A DNA stretch of 64,000 nucleotides from Eulemur rufifrons (lineage: Eukaryota > Chordata > Mammalia > Primates > Lemuridae): contig NC_090986.1 in assembly GCF_041146395.1 (NCBI RefSeq), positions 39,592,001 through 39,656,000 on the forward strand, in the 5' to 3' direction. The translations under genes and the position numbers were made by a program. Below, in pieces: positions 24,993-37,405 of the stretch (its first letter is position 1; each line of letters starts with the position of its first letter). The notes beneath the pieces are model-generated. The model was given only the letters and a program-made list of their open reading frames with translations, had not been told where the DNA came from and did not search any database.

Positions 24993-25340
24993 GGCTGGGT
25001 GCGGTGGCTCACGCCTGTAATCCTAGCACTCTGGGAGGCCAGGCGGGAGGATCGTTTGAGCTCAGGAGTTCGAGACCAGCCTGAGCAAGAGCGAGACCCT
25101 GTCTCTACTAAAACTAGAAAGAAATGATCTGGACAGCTAAAAAATATATATAGAAAAATTAGCCGGGCATGGTGGTGCATGCCTGTAGTTCCAGCTACTC
25201 GAGAGGCTGAGGCAGGAGGATCGCTTGAGCCCAGGAGTTTGAGGTTGCTGTGAGCTCAGCTGACGCCATGGCACTCTAGTCTGGGCAACAGAGTGAGACT
25301 CTGTCTCAATAAAAAATAAAAATAAAAAATAAAAAAATAT
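24993..25340 (+). repeat. Young strepsirrhine-type Alu
   Basis: Complete dimer with the extended linker ('aatgatctggacagctaaa' plus a TA-rich stretch). The duplication 'aaaatgtatcttttg' occurs upstream (about 24978-24992) and downstream (about 25341-25355). The A-rich tail is interrupted by T. Confidence 0.95.
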
Positions 25341-25355
25341 AAAATGTATCTTTTG

Positions 25356-26195
25356 CGTTAAGGCACCCCAGCAGCAAGCTGGACAACCAAACAGCATCAT
25401 TTTGGGGTCCCCATAGAATTGTTCTTGGGGATTCTCACAGAATTATTTTCAAGGTCCCGATAGATTTGCTGTTCACTCACTTGGGCTTTGGTGTGCTGTC
25501 ATACTATAAGGGAAAAACATGAAAATTTTGACTATATTTACCACATAGATGCTGTAGAGAATATGGTTCTTCCCATCACACAGTGTCTGCTTTCTGAGAA
25601 AAGCCAGGGATACCTCTTCAGGGTCTCAACACTGTTCTGCATTTGAATCACAGGTTAGTTTTTGTCTTGTGAACACTGTGAAGGATGAAATTGTTCTTTC
25701 TCTTCTAGACAATGTATAGCCAAAATTGCATCTCACCCCTAGAAAAATGCAACACAGATTCCGATGAGCACTGTGTGTGCTAATCTCATTCCTGCCTCCA
25801 TTTCATATATTTAATCTCATCTACTCTTGGGATGCTTTTCCTCTTCCACTCATTCGACCAGGAATGGTATCTAGTTTCAGGGTGAGCATTTTTGAGCTGC
25901 ATGAAATTTCTCTAGAACATGTCAGAGTAAAAACAAGTGCATTATTAAATGTCCTAAGATTAAGCTTACCCATTGTTCATGCTTCAAGGTGATTCTTGTG
26001 ATGGGAGACAAGGGTGAGGCTGAGAAAGAAAATATAGATTTTGATGACTATGAAGATCTGATAAAGTCAGCAACACACAAAATTCCTCCTCATTTACTGG
26101 CTCTGCAACACTAAGAAAATTACGTAACTTCCTTGAGTCTTCATTTCCATATTTTTTTAAATGAGAAAAATGTCTCATAAATTTTTATAAATATT
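25356..26195. other. Intergenic, no gene recognised
   Basis: Nothing assignable. Open frames up to 71 codons without motifs. Confidence 0.4.
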
Positions 26196-26199
26196 AGAT

Positions 26200-26870
26200 G
26201 AAATAATTGATTCATTTATTCCACCAGTAAAGTAGCTACTATACTATGTATAATAAACTGCTCTTCATGTTGGAGATAGAGCAAAAAACAAAATAGGAAG
26301 TATCCCAACTCTTCAGAAGCACACGTTCTTGGCCAGTCATCGCGGTAGTGTGCCTGTAGTCCCAGCTACTTGTGAAGCTAAGGCAGGAGGATTGCTTAAG
26401 CACAGAAGTTTGAGGCTGCCGTGAGCTATGATGAGGTCACTACACTCCAGCCTGGGAAACAGAGTGAGATCCTGTCTCAAAAAAAAAAAAAAAGGAAGAA
26501 AGAAAGAAAAAAAAAAAAAACAGAAGTGTACATTCTCATGGAGAGAGACAGAAAGTAAACAAGTAAGCCAATAAAGAAACAAGATAATTTCAAATGGTAG
26601 TAAATGCTATGAATGCAGTAATGGAGAAATTGGTTATGTGAGTCTTGTTGGGAAGTTAGCATTGAGCTGAGACCTAAGTCATGGGTGGCATCATTTATAT
26701 GAGGCAGAAGAAAGAGCATTTCAAAGTGGCGATTCAGGCAAAGGCATCAGCAAATTGAAAGGCGATGAGATGAAAGTACGCTTGTTGCCCCCAAAGAGCA
26801 GAAAGGCAGCCACTGGGGCTGAGCATGGTGAGTGTGGACAGAAGTCTGGAGAAGGAGAAGAGATATATAT
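26200..26870 (-). repeat. L2 LINE, interrupted by an Alu monomer
   Basis: Reverse-complement L2: 'ttgattcatttattccacca' at the left, then 'ttctcatggagagagacagaaagtaaacaa', 'aaatgctatgaatgcagtaa', 'attgagctgagacctaagt' and 'aaagagcatttcaaagtggc'. The SINE at 26331-26520 splits it and duplicates the target 'cagaagcacacgttct'. Confidence 0.78.
26331..26520 (+). repeat. Monomeric Alu (right-arm-like, FRAM-type)
   Basis: One Alu monomer with 'gtagtcccagctacttgtga', 'gtgagctatgatgaggtcac' and 'ctccagcctgggaaacagag', then an A-rich tail containing GAAA repeats. Flanking duplications are 26314-26329 and 26521-26536 (12 of 16 positions agree), showing an old but complete insertion rather than a fragment of a dimer. 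Confidence 0.88.
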
Positions 26871-29800
26871 GGCACTTGCCGTGTGCTTAGCACATAGTCA
26901 GGCTTCATGTATGGTAGATGTCAATGACCGTGTTGCACTATTTTTAAGCAAAGGCTGGAAAACAGAGATTGCTTAAAGTTACGTTTGCCACTCTTGGGGA
27001 AAAAAATTAAAACTGCCCTTAGTTCTGCCATGAGCCAAGCTATAAAGCAGAAAGCACAGAAGTGCGGCAAAGTTAGTTCTCTGCAGAGGGAAGCAGGGTT
27101 TGTTCTCTGAGCATGAGTGTGAAGGAGGAGCTTGGTAAAGGTAGCTAAAGGTGTCATCAGTGCACCTCTAGAGTCCACTACAAAGTCCTGACATTCCAAG
27201 AGCCAGACTCGTGGTCAGAGTACGAAACTAGGACTGAGAGCTCATGTGGGCGCTTCCTCCATCACACTCGTTCAGCGGGAATTAATTCACCAATATGGAA
27301 TCAACTGAACTCCATTTCCCCTTCTGCAAAAGGTAATAAAAGAGAACAATGATACAGTCTCCCCTTTTCAGGTATTTGATAATTACTAAGGAGACAAGAC
27401 ATATGCACAAGAAATGATGAAAAATGACTGCAGTGCAATGGGAACCATCGCTACTCTCTGCGAAGTGCGTGACACACTGCGCGTGCCACGCTGTACTACC
27501 CCTCACTAACTCTGTGCATCATAATCCTCTAGAAAGGCAATTGCTATTTATTACATTAATTAACACAATCATAAGGGAGCTTTTAGAGACTATGTAGTCT
27601 TTTGATCATTTTTAACCATTTAAACCACAGCCACCATCCTAAACAGCCTCAACTTCTCAAGTGGCCTTTGTTTGTTAAATGAGAAAAGTCTAGTGGCCAC
27701 ATCTATGTAGCTGAACTGCCAGAAGCACCTAGAATTAGGTCAGATTATTTCTTTCTGCCATCTACAGGATGGGCTTTCCCAAGGGTGGATATACTCTGTG
27801 TTAGAAGACTTCTGATCTCGACCGAGAAAAACAAAACAAAAATTAAAGTGTCACTACTCATGTATGGTTATGTTGCAGGCTACAGAAGCTTATATCTCCC
27901 TGAGAATCCTAGGAACTTCATAGTAGCGTACACTCCCAACTCTGTTCCCTCAACAGTGTTTTAGGAGCCCCCAAAACATTTGTTGCTGATGTTTAGTAGA
28001 ATCTGATGTTCTGCAACTGAGTTGTTTCCACCAGCCATCATAGTTCACCGTGTCGTGGAAAAAGATGGCAGAATTCCCCTTAATTCCTAGAGTAGACACA
28101 AATGTGGAAGGAAGGATCTTATTTATTTTCCACTCTAGGGAAAATTTATAGATAAGATAACAAGTAGCAGAGACAGTACAAAAAACAAAAAACAACAGGC
28201 CTCTCTGCCAATGTGACTTCTTGATATCTATGTGAGTTTTTACGAGATAAGAACCATCTGGCATTTGCTGGACAGTTGGGTTTGGGGTTTGGGGCTTGTT
28301 TCTTTTTGTTGTCATTATTGTTGCTCATTTTATGTAGAAAAATAACAGTCAGAGTCATCCTTGAGATCTTATTTTTACCGTTTGCCTCTAAAACCTTAGA
28401 ACTTTCCCATACATGACATAAAACTGATTTATCATGTGGTTCCAAAAAGAATAAACCTTTGTTGATTAGCATTCTGTAGAGAATTGGATGGATTTTCTTT
28501 GGTTACTTAAAGCTATTGATACGACCTTAAAAAGAAAATGAAAACTAGACTTTAAAAACTTCATGTGTTCCGGTGATTCACCTAGAACAACAAATATATT
28601 TGGTTGGCTTTTTTAATAAAATGTTGAGAAGCTAACGCCAGCAGATTAATATTTGTAGAAGGCTGAAAATTCTTAAAAATTCAAAATATTTCCTTTAGTT
28701 ATAATTTGTTGTGGGAATTTTAAAAAAAGAGTTATTTCTTCCAAACACACAACATGCTTTGCAAAGATGAGTCTTTCTAATAGGATTTGATGAAAATCAA
28801 AACCCGGCTTTTGCCGCCCAGATTTCCCCCTGCAGCTCAACCTGATGTAAGCGCTAGGATTTAGTAACACTGATGGGTTTCCATAGTTTATATGACAAAT
28901 ACTTTCTTTTCAAAGCACAGATAAAAAACGGAAGACGGATAAACAAGCTTTTTCAGAGTTCGCAAGTTTCTCCCATCCCTCTCTGCTCTTTAGCCAAGAA
29001 CATCAATCCCGGCTCTGAGGACGTGTTTCTAGAACTTCATATTTCCTTCATTTAAAAACAACTCAGAGCAATTGTACATGAACTTACATCATTTGGCTTG
29101 TAAGCAGCCTTCTCATAGTAAGCTCAAAATCTCCCCCACAGACTAAACCAAAAGTTTGAGGCACAAACTTGGGCAAGATTCAAAATATAAATCACAGGTG
29201 GCTGCCGAGTTCATGTAAGCACTTGAAGACTCCCCAGGAACACATGCTCAGAAACCTGCCTCATCCCAGGCAGGGAAAAAGCCCAGCTCCAGGCAGTGTG
29301 TCGGTCCCGTTTCTTTCTGTACCACTCAGTCCGTCCTAAGAAAAGCTGCCTCCTTCGTCTTCACAGAGTGGCAGCAGACAATGAAGTTCACTAAACAAAT
29401 ATCACACATTACATGTTCTTGATCAGTATCGCAAAATTAGGAGCCATATTTTATGATATTCCACAATATTAAAGTGTTTTAAACAACAAAGGCAACACTT
29501 CATGCCCTTTTTATGCCATTTACTAGCAATTCCCAATTCTGGGAAATTTTGTCCCAAACTGAGGCAAAAACATCCCTTAGTATCATGGGCCACCCATCCA
29601 ATTAGCACTCATCAAGGTCTTTGCCTATACTTGCACAATTCACATTTCCTTTAACAACATTTATGTGTAGAAGATGGATTCAATTAAGATAATTGAAGAA
29701 ACCAACTCTAGCCCCATGAGCTGTGCATGTAGAAATATGAAACAGATGAGTTAACTTGCAGTCAGTTGTATTTCAAGGGAAAGGATGGGTAGGTTTGAGG

Positions 29801-30246
29801 CAGACTTCCTAATTAAGGGCTAAAAAACCCAAACCAAAGATGAAACATCCCTCTGTGAGAAAACAAAAATGGGGAATTGAGCAGTGTGGGCAGCATGTGA
29901 GTTATAAAAAATGATGAATTTAGATGATGACAATGCTTCTGCTCAAAGACAAAGTGGAACAGACCAGAGAATGGAGAATGCAATTTTAAATGAAAGGGAA
30001 AATGGAAAATAAAAATCAGGTTCTTTTTGAAATATTTTCTCTTCTTCTTAACTGAATAACAATTTCAATAAGTTATTGCATTGATTATAAGTGCCTTGAA
30101 GACAGGAATATATGTCTTTACCACTTTTTGAAAAAATCAATAATGGCAGGAACTCAGTGAATGTTAGATAGTAATAATTGAAAGAGAGAAGCAGAGAAGG
30201 ATGCAGAAATAAAAAGGTAAGAAAAGCATTAAGTACTATTATTAGG
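26871..30246. other. Intergenic, no gene recognised
   Basis: Small open frames include 27950-28315 and 28146-28472 (minus, 121 and 108 codons), which overlap each other in different frames and show no domain. A G-rich stretch 'gggtttggggtttgggg' lies near 28276. No confident repeat assignment. Confidence 0.4.
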
Positions 30247-30258
30247 GGCCTTATTTCT

Positions 30259-31112
30259 TTTTTTTAATTTTAGATTCCATATTTTATTTTTTATTTTTTT
30301 TAAGAAGGATCAGAATTTACTTTTATTATTTTTTTTTATTTCAGCATATTACAGGGGTACAAATGTTTAGGTCACATATATTGCCTTTGCCCCACCCGAG
30401 TCAGAGCTTCCAGCATGTCCATCCCCTAGACGGTGCTCACCGCACCCATCAGGTGTGAGTATACCCATCCCCTCCTCCCCGCTCCCACCTGGCCGACACT
30501 CGATGAATGTTACTACTATATGTGCACTTAACTGTTGATAAGTTAATACCAATTTGACAGTGAGTACATATGGTGTTTGTCTTTCCATTCTTGTGATATT
30601 TCACTTAGTAGAATGGGCTCCAGCTCTATCCAGGATAATACAAGAGGTGCTAGATCACCACTGTTTTTTGTCACTGAGTAGAGCTCCATGGTATACATAT
30701 ACCACATTTTATTAATCCACTCATGTATTGATGGGCACTTGGGTTGTTTCCACATCTCTGCAATTGTGAATTGTGCTGCTATAAACATTCGAGTATAGAT
30801 GTCTTTTTTATAGAATATCTTTTTTTCCTTTGGGTAGATGCCCAGTAATGGGATTGCTGGATCAAATGGTAGTTCTACTTGGGGCTTTTTGAGGTGTCTC
30901 CATATTACTTTTCACAGAGGTTGTACTAGTTTGCAGTCCCACCAGCAATGTATGAGTGTTCCTGTCTCTCCGCATCCATGCCAACATTTATTGTTTTGGG
31001 ACTTTTTGATAAAGGCCATTCTCACTGGAGATAAGTGATATCTCATTGTGGTTTTGATTTGCATTTTCCTAATGATTAGAGATGTTGAGCATTTTTTCAT
31101 ATGTTTCTTGGA
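30259..31112 (-). mobile_element. Young 5'-truncated L1 with perfect target-site duplication
   Basis: Minus-strand L1 carrying the end of ORF2 and the 3' UTR. The duplication GGCCTTATTTCT is perfect at 30247-30258 and 31113-31124. ORF2 C-terminal protein motifs are clear: '[19 protein letters not shown]', then a cysteine-rich segment '[19 protein letters not shown]' that keeps the family's CCHC arrangement, then (after a break) 'NQPKCP'-like 'KQPKCPSIHEWINKMWYMYT'. The L1's own end, ending TGAAATA followed by A's, is at about 30331-30345. About 70 bp with a second A-rich tail lies between it and the duplication (see findings). The 5' end is truncated within ORF2. Confidence 0.93.
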
Positions 31113-31124
31113 GGCCTTATTTCT

Positions 31125-32741
31125 GATCTTGCAACATGAAGTAAACAGGCAAAAATGGGATGCGTGGAATTTGAGTGTTCTCTTCATTGAAGTATTTTAC
31201 CTTAATTCCTACATCAAAACCACTCTCTATAATACAGAAAGCTGTCTGAATCAGAGCAGAGATTTTAAAGTACACATTTCAAGTGCAGCTTTGCAAATTG
31301 GCCAAGAGTCGCAGTTCCTGCTCCACAGAATTTGGATCAGGGTCAGAGCTTGCTGATGCAAGGACAGGTAGGCAGTGGGAGCTCCATTCTACTGGGATCC
31401 GCGAAACTTCCCAAGTTCTCTACTGACACCCTGGCTCCTTCTTTTCCAGGCCTTTCCTGTCCACCAAATTTCTGCAAAGTGGACAGAAGGAGCTGTGTCC
31501 ATCACCTTTGGAGGCCTTTCACTCCTCCAAATACACTTGACACACTACTTAGAAAATGATCAGAAGGACCTTTTGACCCCTGCAAGAAAAAGAAAATCCC
31601 CATTCACGGGGCCTGCAAATGAACACAAATGGAATCACTGTAGCTGCTCGTACTTAAAGAGGATTTGGCATTGTAACCTTCAAGAAGGTAGAATTAGTTT
31701 GGGTTCTGCTTAAACACAGATAAGTGCACTTTTGCACAGTGTGCCTGGATGTTTTTGATGGTAATAATCACTCTGAGTGATTTGGTTAAGCTAGAATAAT
31801 AATTCTATTCAATGAAGCATTACTCACGTCAGAAGAGACGGGGCTGATCAAAAGATTCTAAAAGCCAGAATCTGGTTCAGCAGAAAGCCTGACAGATCCT
31901 GCAAGCCCAGGCAGGTATGGTTCAAGATAGATGGCCTGTTAATACAGGAGGAAGAATGGAAGGCTGTAGATCCATGAAAGACACCTGAAATGCATTCTGT
32001 GAAAACAAGGGGATAAATGGACGGGGTTGACACACTCAAGCAGGGATTACCAGCTATAGGGACTGGATTAAGCAAGTACATTTATCTCCAGCCCCTCTCA
32101 AGCCCTAACATTTAGAATGAAGGATAAAAATGATACCAATTAATAAGAACAAAAAGAATTATAGGTGAGACTATAGGAAACAATATATGTCAATAATAGT
32201 TTAGAAGACGGAAATTTGAAAAAATTAGGTTCAACTAACTTATTGGAGCCCAGAAAATAGAGTCCTACCTGCCGGAAGCCAATTCCCACCTCAGTTCCCC
32301 AGCCAGTCTGGGACACAGGATGGGGCAGATAAAACAGACTCAAGTCTTAATAAGAAACAGATTTCCAAAGCCCCTTCTCAGCCCTTGCAGCCAGTGACTA
32401 TCCCCTCCAACACAGACACGAGACAGGAGGTTTATTCTTTGGGGAAGGTGGACCAGGAAGGCTCTGGTGGGAGCAAGGATGAAGCACCTCCCTGAAAACA
32501 GGGGAACTGAATTACATTTTACACTGAATGTTTTAATGTTCTGCTGTGTGAGTGAATGATAGTTCTCAAGTCTGGGCTTGCATTCGGCACCAGAGGAGGG
32601 AGGAAGGAGAATAATTCACAGGGACTAGTAGGTAAAAATTATCATATGGGCAGAGGTCTCTGTCTATCTAGAGATCTTAACAATGGAGCAATTACACCCT
32701 GTTTTTCTTTCTTTTTTTTTTTTGGTATATAAAATTTTATT
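31125..32741. other. Intergenic, no gene recognised
   Basis: Open frames of up to 112 codons (31375-31713) lack recognisable domains. The T run near 32707-32723 precedes the next Alu but is outside it. Confidence 0.4.
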
Positions 32742-33077
<336 letters not shown>

Positions 33078-33213
33078 TTTATTGACCAAGTAGAATCACA
33101 TTAGAAAAATAAAAGAATAATGATCTGTTACAGTGTATCTATGGATAAAAAAAAATAACTTTGTTCTTAAGAAATAAAAGTCTACAGTATTTCTGCTCTA
33201 TTTCCTGGAAGAG

Positions 33214-33597
33214 TACTATAGTTTGGGTGTTTATTCCCTTAAAATTTCATGTTGCAATTTTATCCCCAGTGTTGGAGGTAGGGCGAATAAACTAAGCCTG
33301 CCCTCCAGAGTGAGTGAGTTACTGCCCTTAGTAGTTCCCACCGGGAGAGAGCTGGTTGTTAAAAAGAGCCTGGCAGCTCCCTTGCTTATCTCTCACCACG
33401 TGATCTCTGCACACACGGGCTCCCTTGGGCTTCCGCCATGAGTGGAAGCCGCCAGAGGCCCTCACCCCATGCAGGTGCCCTGGCGGTGCAATGCTTCTTG
33501 TATGGTCTGAAGAACCATGAGCCAAAGAAACCTCTTTTCTGTATAAATTACCAGCCTCAGGTATTCCTTTATAGCAACATGCAACAGAATAAGATAG
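33214..33597 (+). mobile_element. MaLR LTR of the THE1/MST type (solo)
   Basis: Recognisable MST/THE1 LTR landmarks in order: 'tatagtttgggtgtttattc', 'gttggaggtagggcg', 'gagagctggttgttaaaaag', 'cacgtgatctctgcacacac', 'ttccgccatgagtggaagcc', 'ccaaagaaacctcttttctg', and the end 'caacagaataagata'. No internal sequence flanks it, so it is a solo LTR. It is an old endogenous retrovirus-like remnant without coding content. Confidence 0.93.
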
Positions 33598-34777
33598 ATT
33601 ATAAAGAATTAGTATCATTGTTTCTCAAATGTTTGGGAGAATCCGCCAGTGAAATCATCTGGGTTATTAATCATTAATTCAATTTATCTTATAGATATAG
33701 GTTCATTTGAATTGTTTATTTCTCCTCGTGTGAGTTTTGGTAGTTTCTGTCTTTCACGGAATTTGTCCATTTTATGTTAGTTATCAAATTCGTGAACAGA
33801 GAGTTCTTTTAATGTTCAGAGGATCAGTAGATGCAGCCTCCCTTTATTTCTGGTTTTTGTATTGTGTGCTCTCTCTCTCTTTTCTTTGTGGTTAGTCTGC
33901 CTAGAAGTTTACCAATTATGTTGCTCTTTTGGTTTTACTAATTTTCTTAATTGTTTCCCTCTATTAAATTACATTAATTTCTGCTCTAATTTTTATTTCT
34001 TTTATGTTTTTCATTCCTTTAATTTTAGTCTGTCTTTATATTTAAAGTGGGGTTTTTTTGTAGACAATATATAATTGTGTCTTGTTTCTTTTACCCATTC
34101 CATTAATCTCTTCTAATTGATGTATTTAGATGACTGGTATTTAAAGTAATATTGTTGGATTAATATTCACCATATTTGTAATTTTTTTCTATTCATTTCA
34201 CTTTTCTTTATTTTTTTATTTCCTTCTTTTTCTGCCTTTTAATTGAGCATTTTGTATGATTTCATATCTCTCCTATCTTATCACATCAACTATACTTCTT
34301 TAAAAATTATGTTAGTGGTAATTCTCAAGTTTGTAGTATATAATACATTTACCCTAAATTTAAGTCCACTTTCAAAAAACACATACCACTTCCTAGGTAG
34401 TAAAGTTACCTTATAACAAAGTATTTTCATTTTTTTCTATCCTTTATAATATTGCTATCATTAGTTTCACTTTTCCATAGCTATAATTACCTTCAGTATG
34501 TTGTTGCTATTATTATATTAAACAATCATCTGCTAGGTAAATTGAGAATAATGAAAATAAAATATATTATTTTACTTTCATTTATTCTTTCTCTAATGCT
34601 CATTCTTTCTTTATATAATTTCAAATTTCCAACTAATATTATTTTCTGTCTCTCTGAAGAACTTTAACTTTTATTTTAAGGCAGGTCTACTGGTGGCAAA
34701 TTCCTTTCATTTTTGTTTGGAAAAATCCTTATTTCTTCTGTAGTTTTTAAGAATAATATTTCTGAGTGCAGAATTCT
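33598..34777 (-). mobile_element. Old L1/HAL1-like segment: end of ORF1 region into ORF2
   Basis: Read on the minus strand from 34777 this begins at the 'agaattct' junction just after ORF1. It continues through the A-rich inter-ORF region ('ttgccaccagtagacctgcc') and enters ORF2 ('ctaccaaaactcacacgag', 'agatgatttcactggcggat'). It is heavily mutated and contains a deletion in early ORF2. It reaches the LTR at 33597. It pairs with 36475-37063 (see findings). Confidence 0.75.
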
Positions 34778-36474
34778 AAAAGATCTCTACAAAGAGAATT
34801 ACAAAACACTGAGGAAAAAAATCGCAGATGAACAAACAAACAGAAAAACATATCATGCTCATAGATCACTACAATCAACATTGTTAAAATGTCCATACTA
34901 TCCAAAGTGATGTACAGACTCAATGCAATCCCCATCAGAATATCAATGTCGTATTTCACAGATCTAGAAAAAATAATCTATGCTTCATTTGGAACCAGAA
35001 AAGAGCCTGAATAGCTAAAGCAATCTTAAGCAAAGGGAACAAATCTTGAGGCATTACATTACCAGACTTTAAAGTATACTACAAGGCTACAGTAACCAAA
35101 ACAGTATGGTATTGGCACAGAAAAAGAGACATAGACCAATGGAACAGAACAGAAAACTCAGATATAAAACCATCCACATAGAGCCAACTGATCTTTGACA
35201 AAACAGACAATAATATACACTGGAGAAAAGAACCCCTATTCAATAAATGGTTCTGGGAAGATTGGATAGCCACATGCAGAAGAATGACATAGGATCCATG
35301 TCGCTCACCACTCACAAAGATGTATAAAAGACTTTCATGTAAGGCATGAAAACATAAGAATTCTAGAAGAAAATGTTGAAAAAACTATCCTTGATATCAA
35401 CCTAGGCAAAGAATTTATGAAGAAGACCCCAATAGCAATCACAGCAACAATAAAAATAAATAAATGGGAGTTGATTAAATTAAAAAGCATCTGCATAGCC
35501 AAGTAAATAATCAAGAAAGCAAATAGACAGCCCACAGAATGGAAGAAAATATTTGCAAGCTATATATTCGATAAAGGGCTAATGACCAGAATCTACAAAG
35601 AACTCAAGCAAATCGGCAAGCAAATATCAAATAGTCCCATCAGAGAATGGGCAAAAAACATGAACAGAAGCTTTTCAAAAGAAGATAGACAAATGACCAA
35701 TAAACATATGAAAAAATGCTTTACATCACCAATCATCAGGGAAATGCAAATTAAAACCACAAGAAGTTATCACCTTACCCCAGTTAGAATGGCTTTTATT
35801 AAAAAGTCCAAAAACAAAAGATTCTGGCATAGATGCAGAGAGAAAGGAGTGCTTATATACTGTTGCTGGGACTGCAAATTAGTACAACCTCTATGGAAAA
35901 CAGTATGGAAATTCCTCAAAGAACTAAAAGTAGACCTACTATTTGATCCAGAAATCCAACTACTGAGTATTTACCCAAAGGAAAAGAAGTCATTTTATCA
36001 CAAAGACATCTACACTCTAATGATTATTGCAGCACAATTCATAATTGCAAAGATGTGAAATCAACCCTACTGCTCATCAATTCATGAGTAGATTAACAAA
36101 ATATGGTATACGTATACCATGGAATACTACTCAGCCTTGAAGAAAGATGACTCAATGCCTTTTGGAACAATATGTATGTAACTGGAGACTATTGTCCTAA
36201 ATGAAGTATCTAAAGAAAGGGAAAACAAACACCACATGTACTTGCTATTAAATTGGAACTAACCAATGAGGATACACGTGCATAGAAGGAAGTAAAACGC
36301 AACAAAAATCAAGCAGGGGGGAGGAGAGGATGGGTGAAAACCTACCTAATGGGTACAATGCATACTAACTGGGTGACAGGCACACTTATAACCATGACTC
36401 AAGCATTGTAAAAGCTATTCATGTAACCAAAAATATTTTTACACCTGTAATACTTTGAAATAAAAAAAAAAAAA
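34778..36474 (+). mobile_element. 5'-truncated L1, end of RT domain to poly(A)
   Basis: Sense L1 beginning in late reverse-transcriptase sequence ('aagatctctacaaagagaatt') and running through the ORF2 C-terminus, 3' UTR and a 13-base A tail at 36462-36474. The longest open piece is 35582-36058 (158 codons) with '[18 protein letters not shown]' and '[16 protein letters not shown]'. Its cysteine-rich motif is damaged ('[18 protein letters not shown]', His replaced by Tyr and the first Cys lost), unlike the copy at 30259-31112. The 3' end 'acacctgtaatactttgaaata' parallels that copy. I found no target-site duplication. Confidence 0.93.
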
Positions 36475-37063
36475 CCACTCTAACAGAAAAAGTAGACAAC
36501 CTGTAAGAACAGATAGGTAATGTAAGCAGAAATTGAAAATTCTAAGAAAGAATTAAAAGGAAATGCTAGAAATTAAAAATGCTGTAATATGAATGAGGAA
36601 TGTCTTTCATGGGCTCATAGAGTAGATATCATTGTGGGAAAAATTGGTGCTCTTGAAGATACGTCAGTAGAAACTGCCCAAACTGAAATGCTAAATGAAA
36701 AATATAATGGAAAAAGTAGAAGAATATACAAGAATCATGGGACAATTTCAAAAGGTATGGTGTACATATAATGGAAATAAAAGAAAGAAAACATAGAAAG
36801 ATGCAAAACTATACTTGAAGTAATAATGACCAAGAGTTTTCCAAAATTAATGGCAGATGTCAGATTACAGATTCATGAAGCTCAGAGACACAAAGCAGGA
36901 TACATACAAAAAGATCTAGCATGTCATATTCAAATTGCAGCAAGCCAAAGAGTAAATCTTGAAAGAATTCAAAGCAATGTAATATCCTACCTATCGAAGA
37001 ATTATATCAAACTTCCCTTCAGAAACCATGTAAGCAAGAAGAAATTGGAGTTTGTGTTGAAAT
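36475..37063 (+). mobile_element. Old L1/HAL1-like ORF1 segment
   Basis: Diverged sense copy of L1M/HAL1 ORF1: 'atcatgggacaatttcaaaa', 'gagttttccaaaattaatgg', 'gattcatgaagctcagagac' and 'ccatgtaagcaagaagaaat' are ordered landmarks. It ends almost exactly where the minus-strand piece at 34777 begins in L1 coordinates. No open frame survives beyond 79 codons. Confidence 0.75.
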
Positions 37064-37405
37064 GAACCCCATAAAAACATCTCTACGTTCCTTCCTAGCA
37101 GGAAGTAGCTACAGGAGAAAGATTTCTGTCCATTTTCCCAACTTCTGAGTTCATTTTAAATAGAAATTAAATTTTAACAACAGAAAGAGGGAAATGCTAA
37201 GGTGGCCTTGAATCTCTTAATTTTCTAATAACAGCTAAAGATCAATCTTGAGCTCTTCCTACTCTCTTTGTTGCCTCTCTCCCAAACTAGCAGGCAACCT
37301 GCTGGAAAAGACAAGGAGGCCTGCTTCCCAATCTTTCTAATTTTTAATTTTTTCCTCTTTCTCATACCTTGGCTTTTCTTTTCTTACACGTATAAAAAGG
37401 GTGGA
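37064..37405. other. Intergenic, nothing recognised
   Basis: Short AT-rich stretch between the L1 debris and the LTR-like unit, no feature assignable. Confidence 0.4.

Noticed and set aside
28274..28294. Telomere-like or G-quadruplex motif
   Set aside because: Only three G runs occur in the stretch 'gggtttggggtttgggg', so neither a canonical quadruplex nor an interstitial telomere array is supported.
35582..36058. 158-codon ORF as possible gene
   Set aside because: It is the C-terminal part of L1 ORF2 inside a truncated L1.
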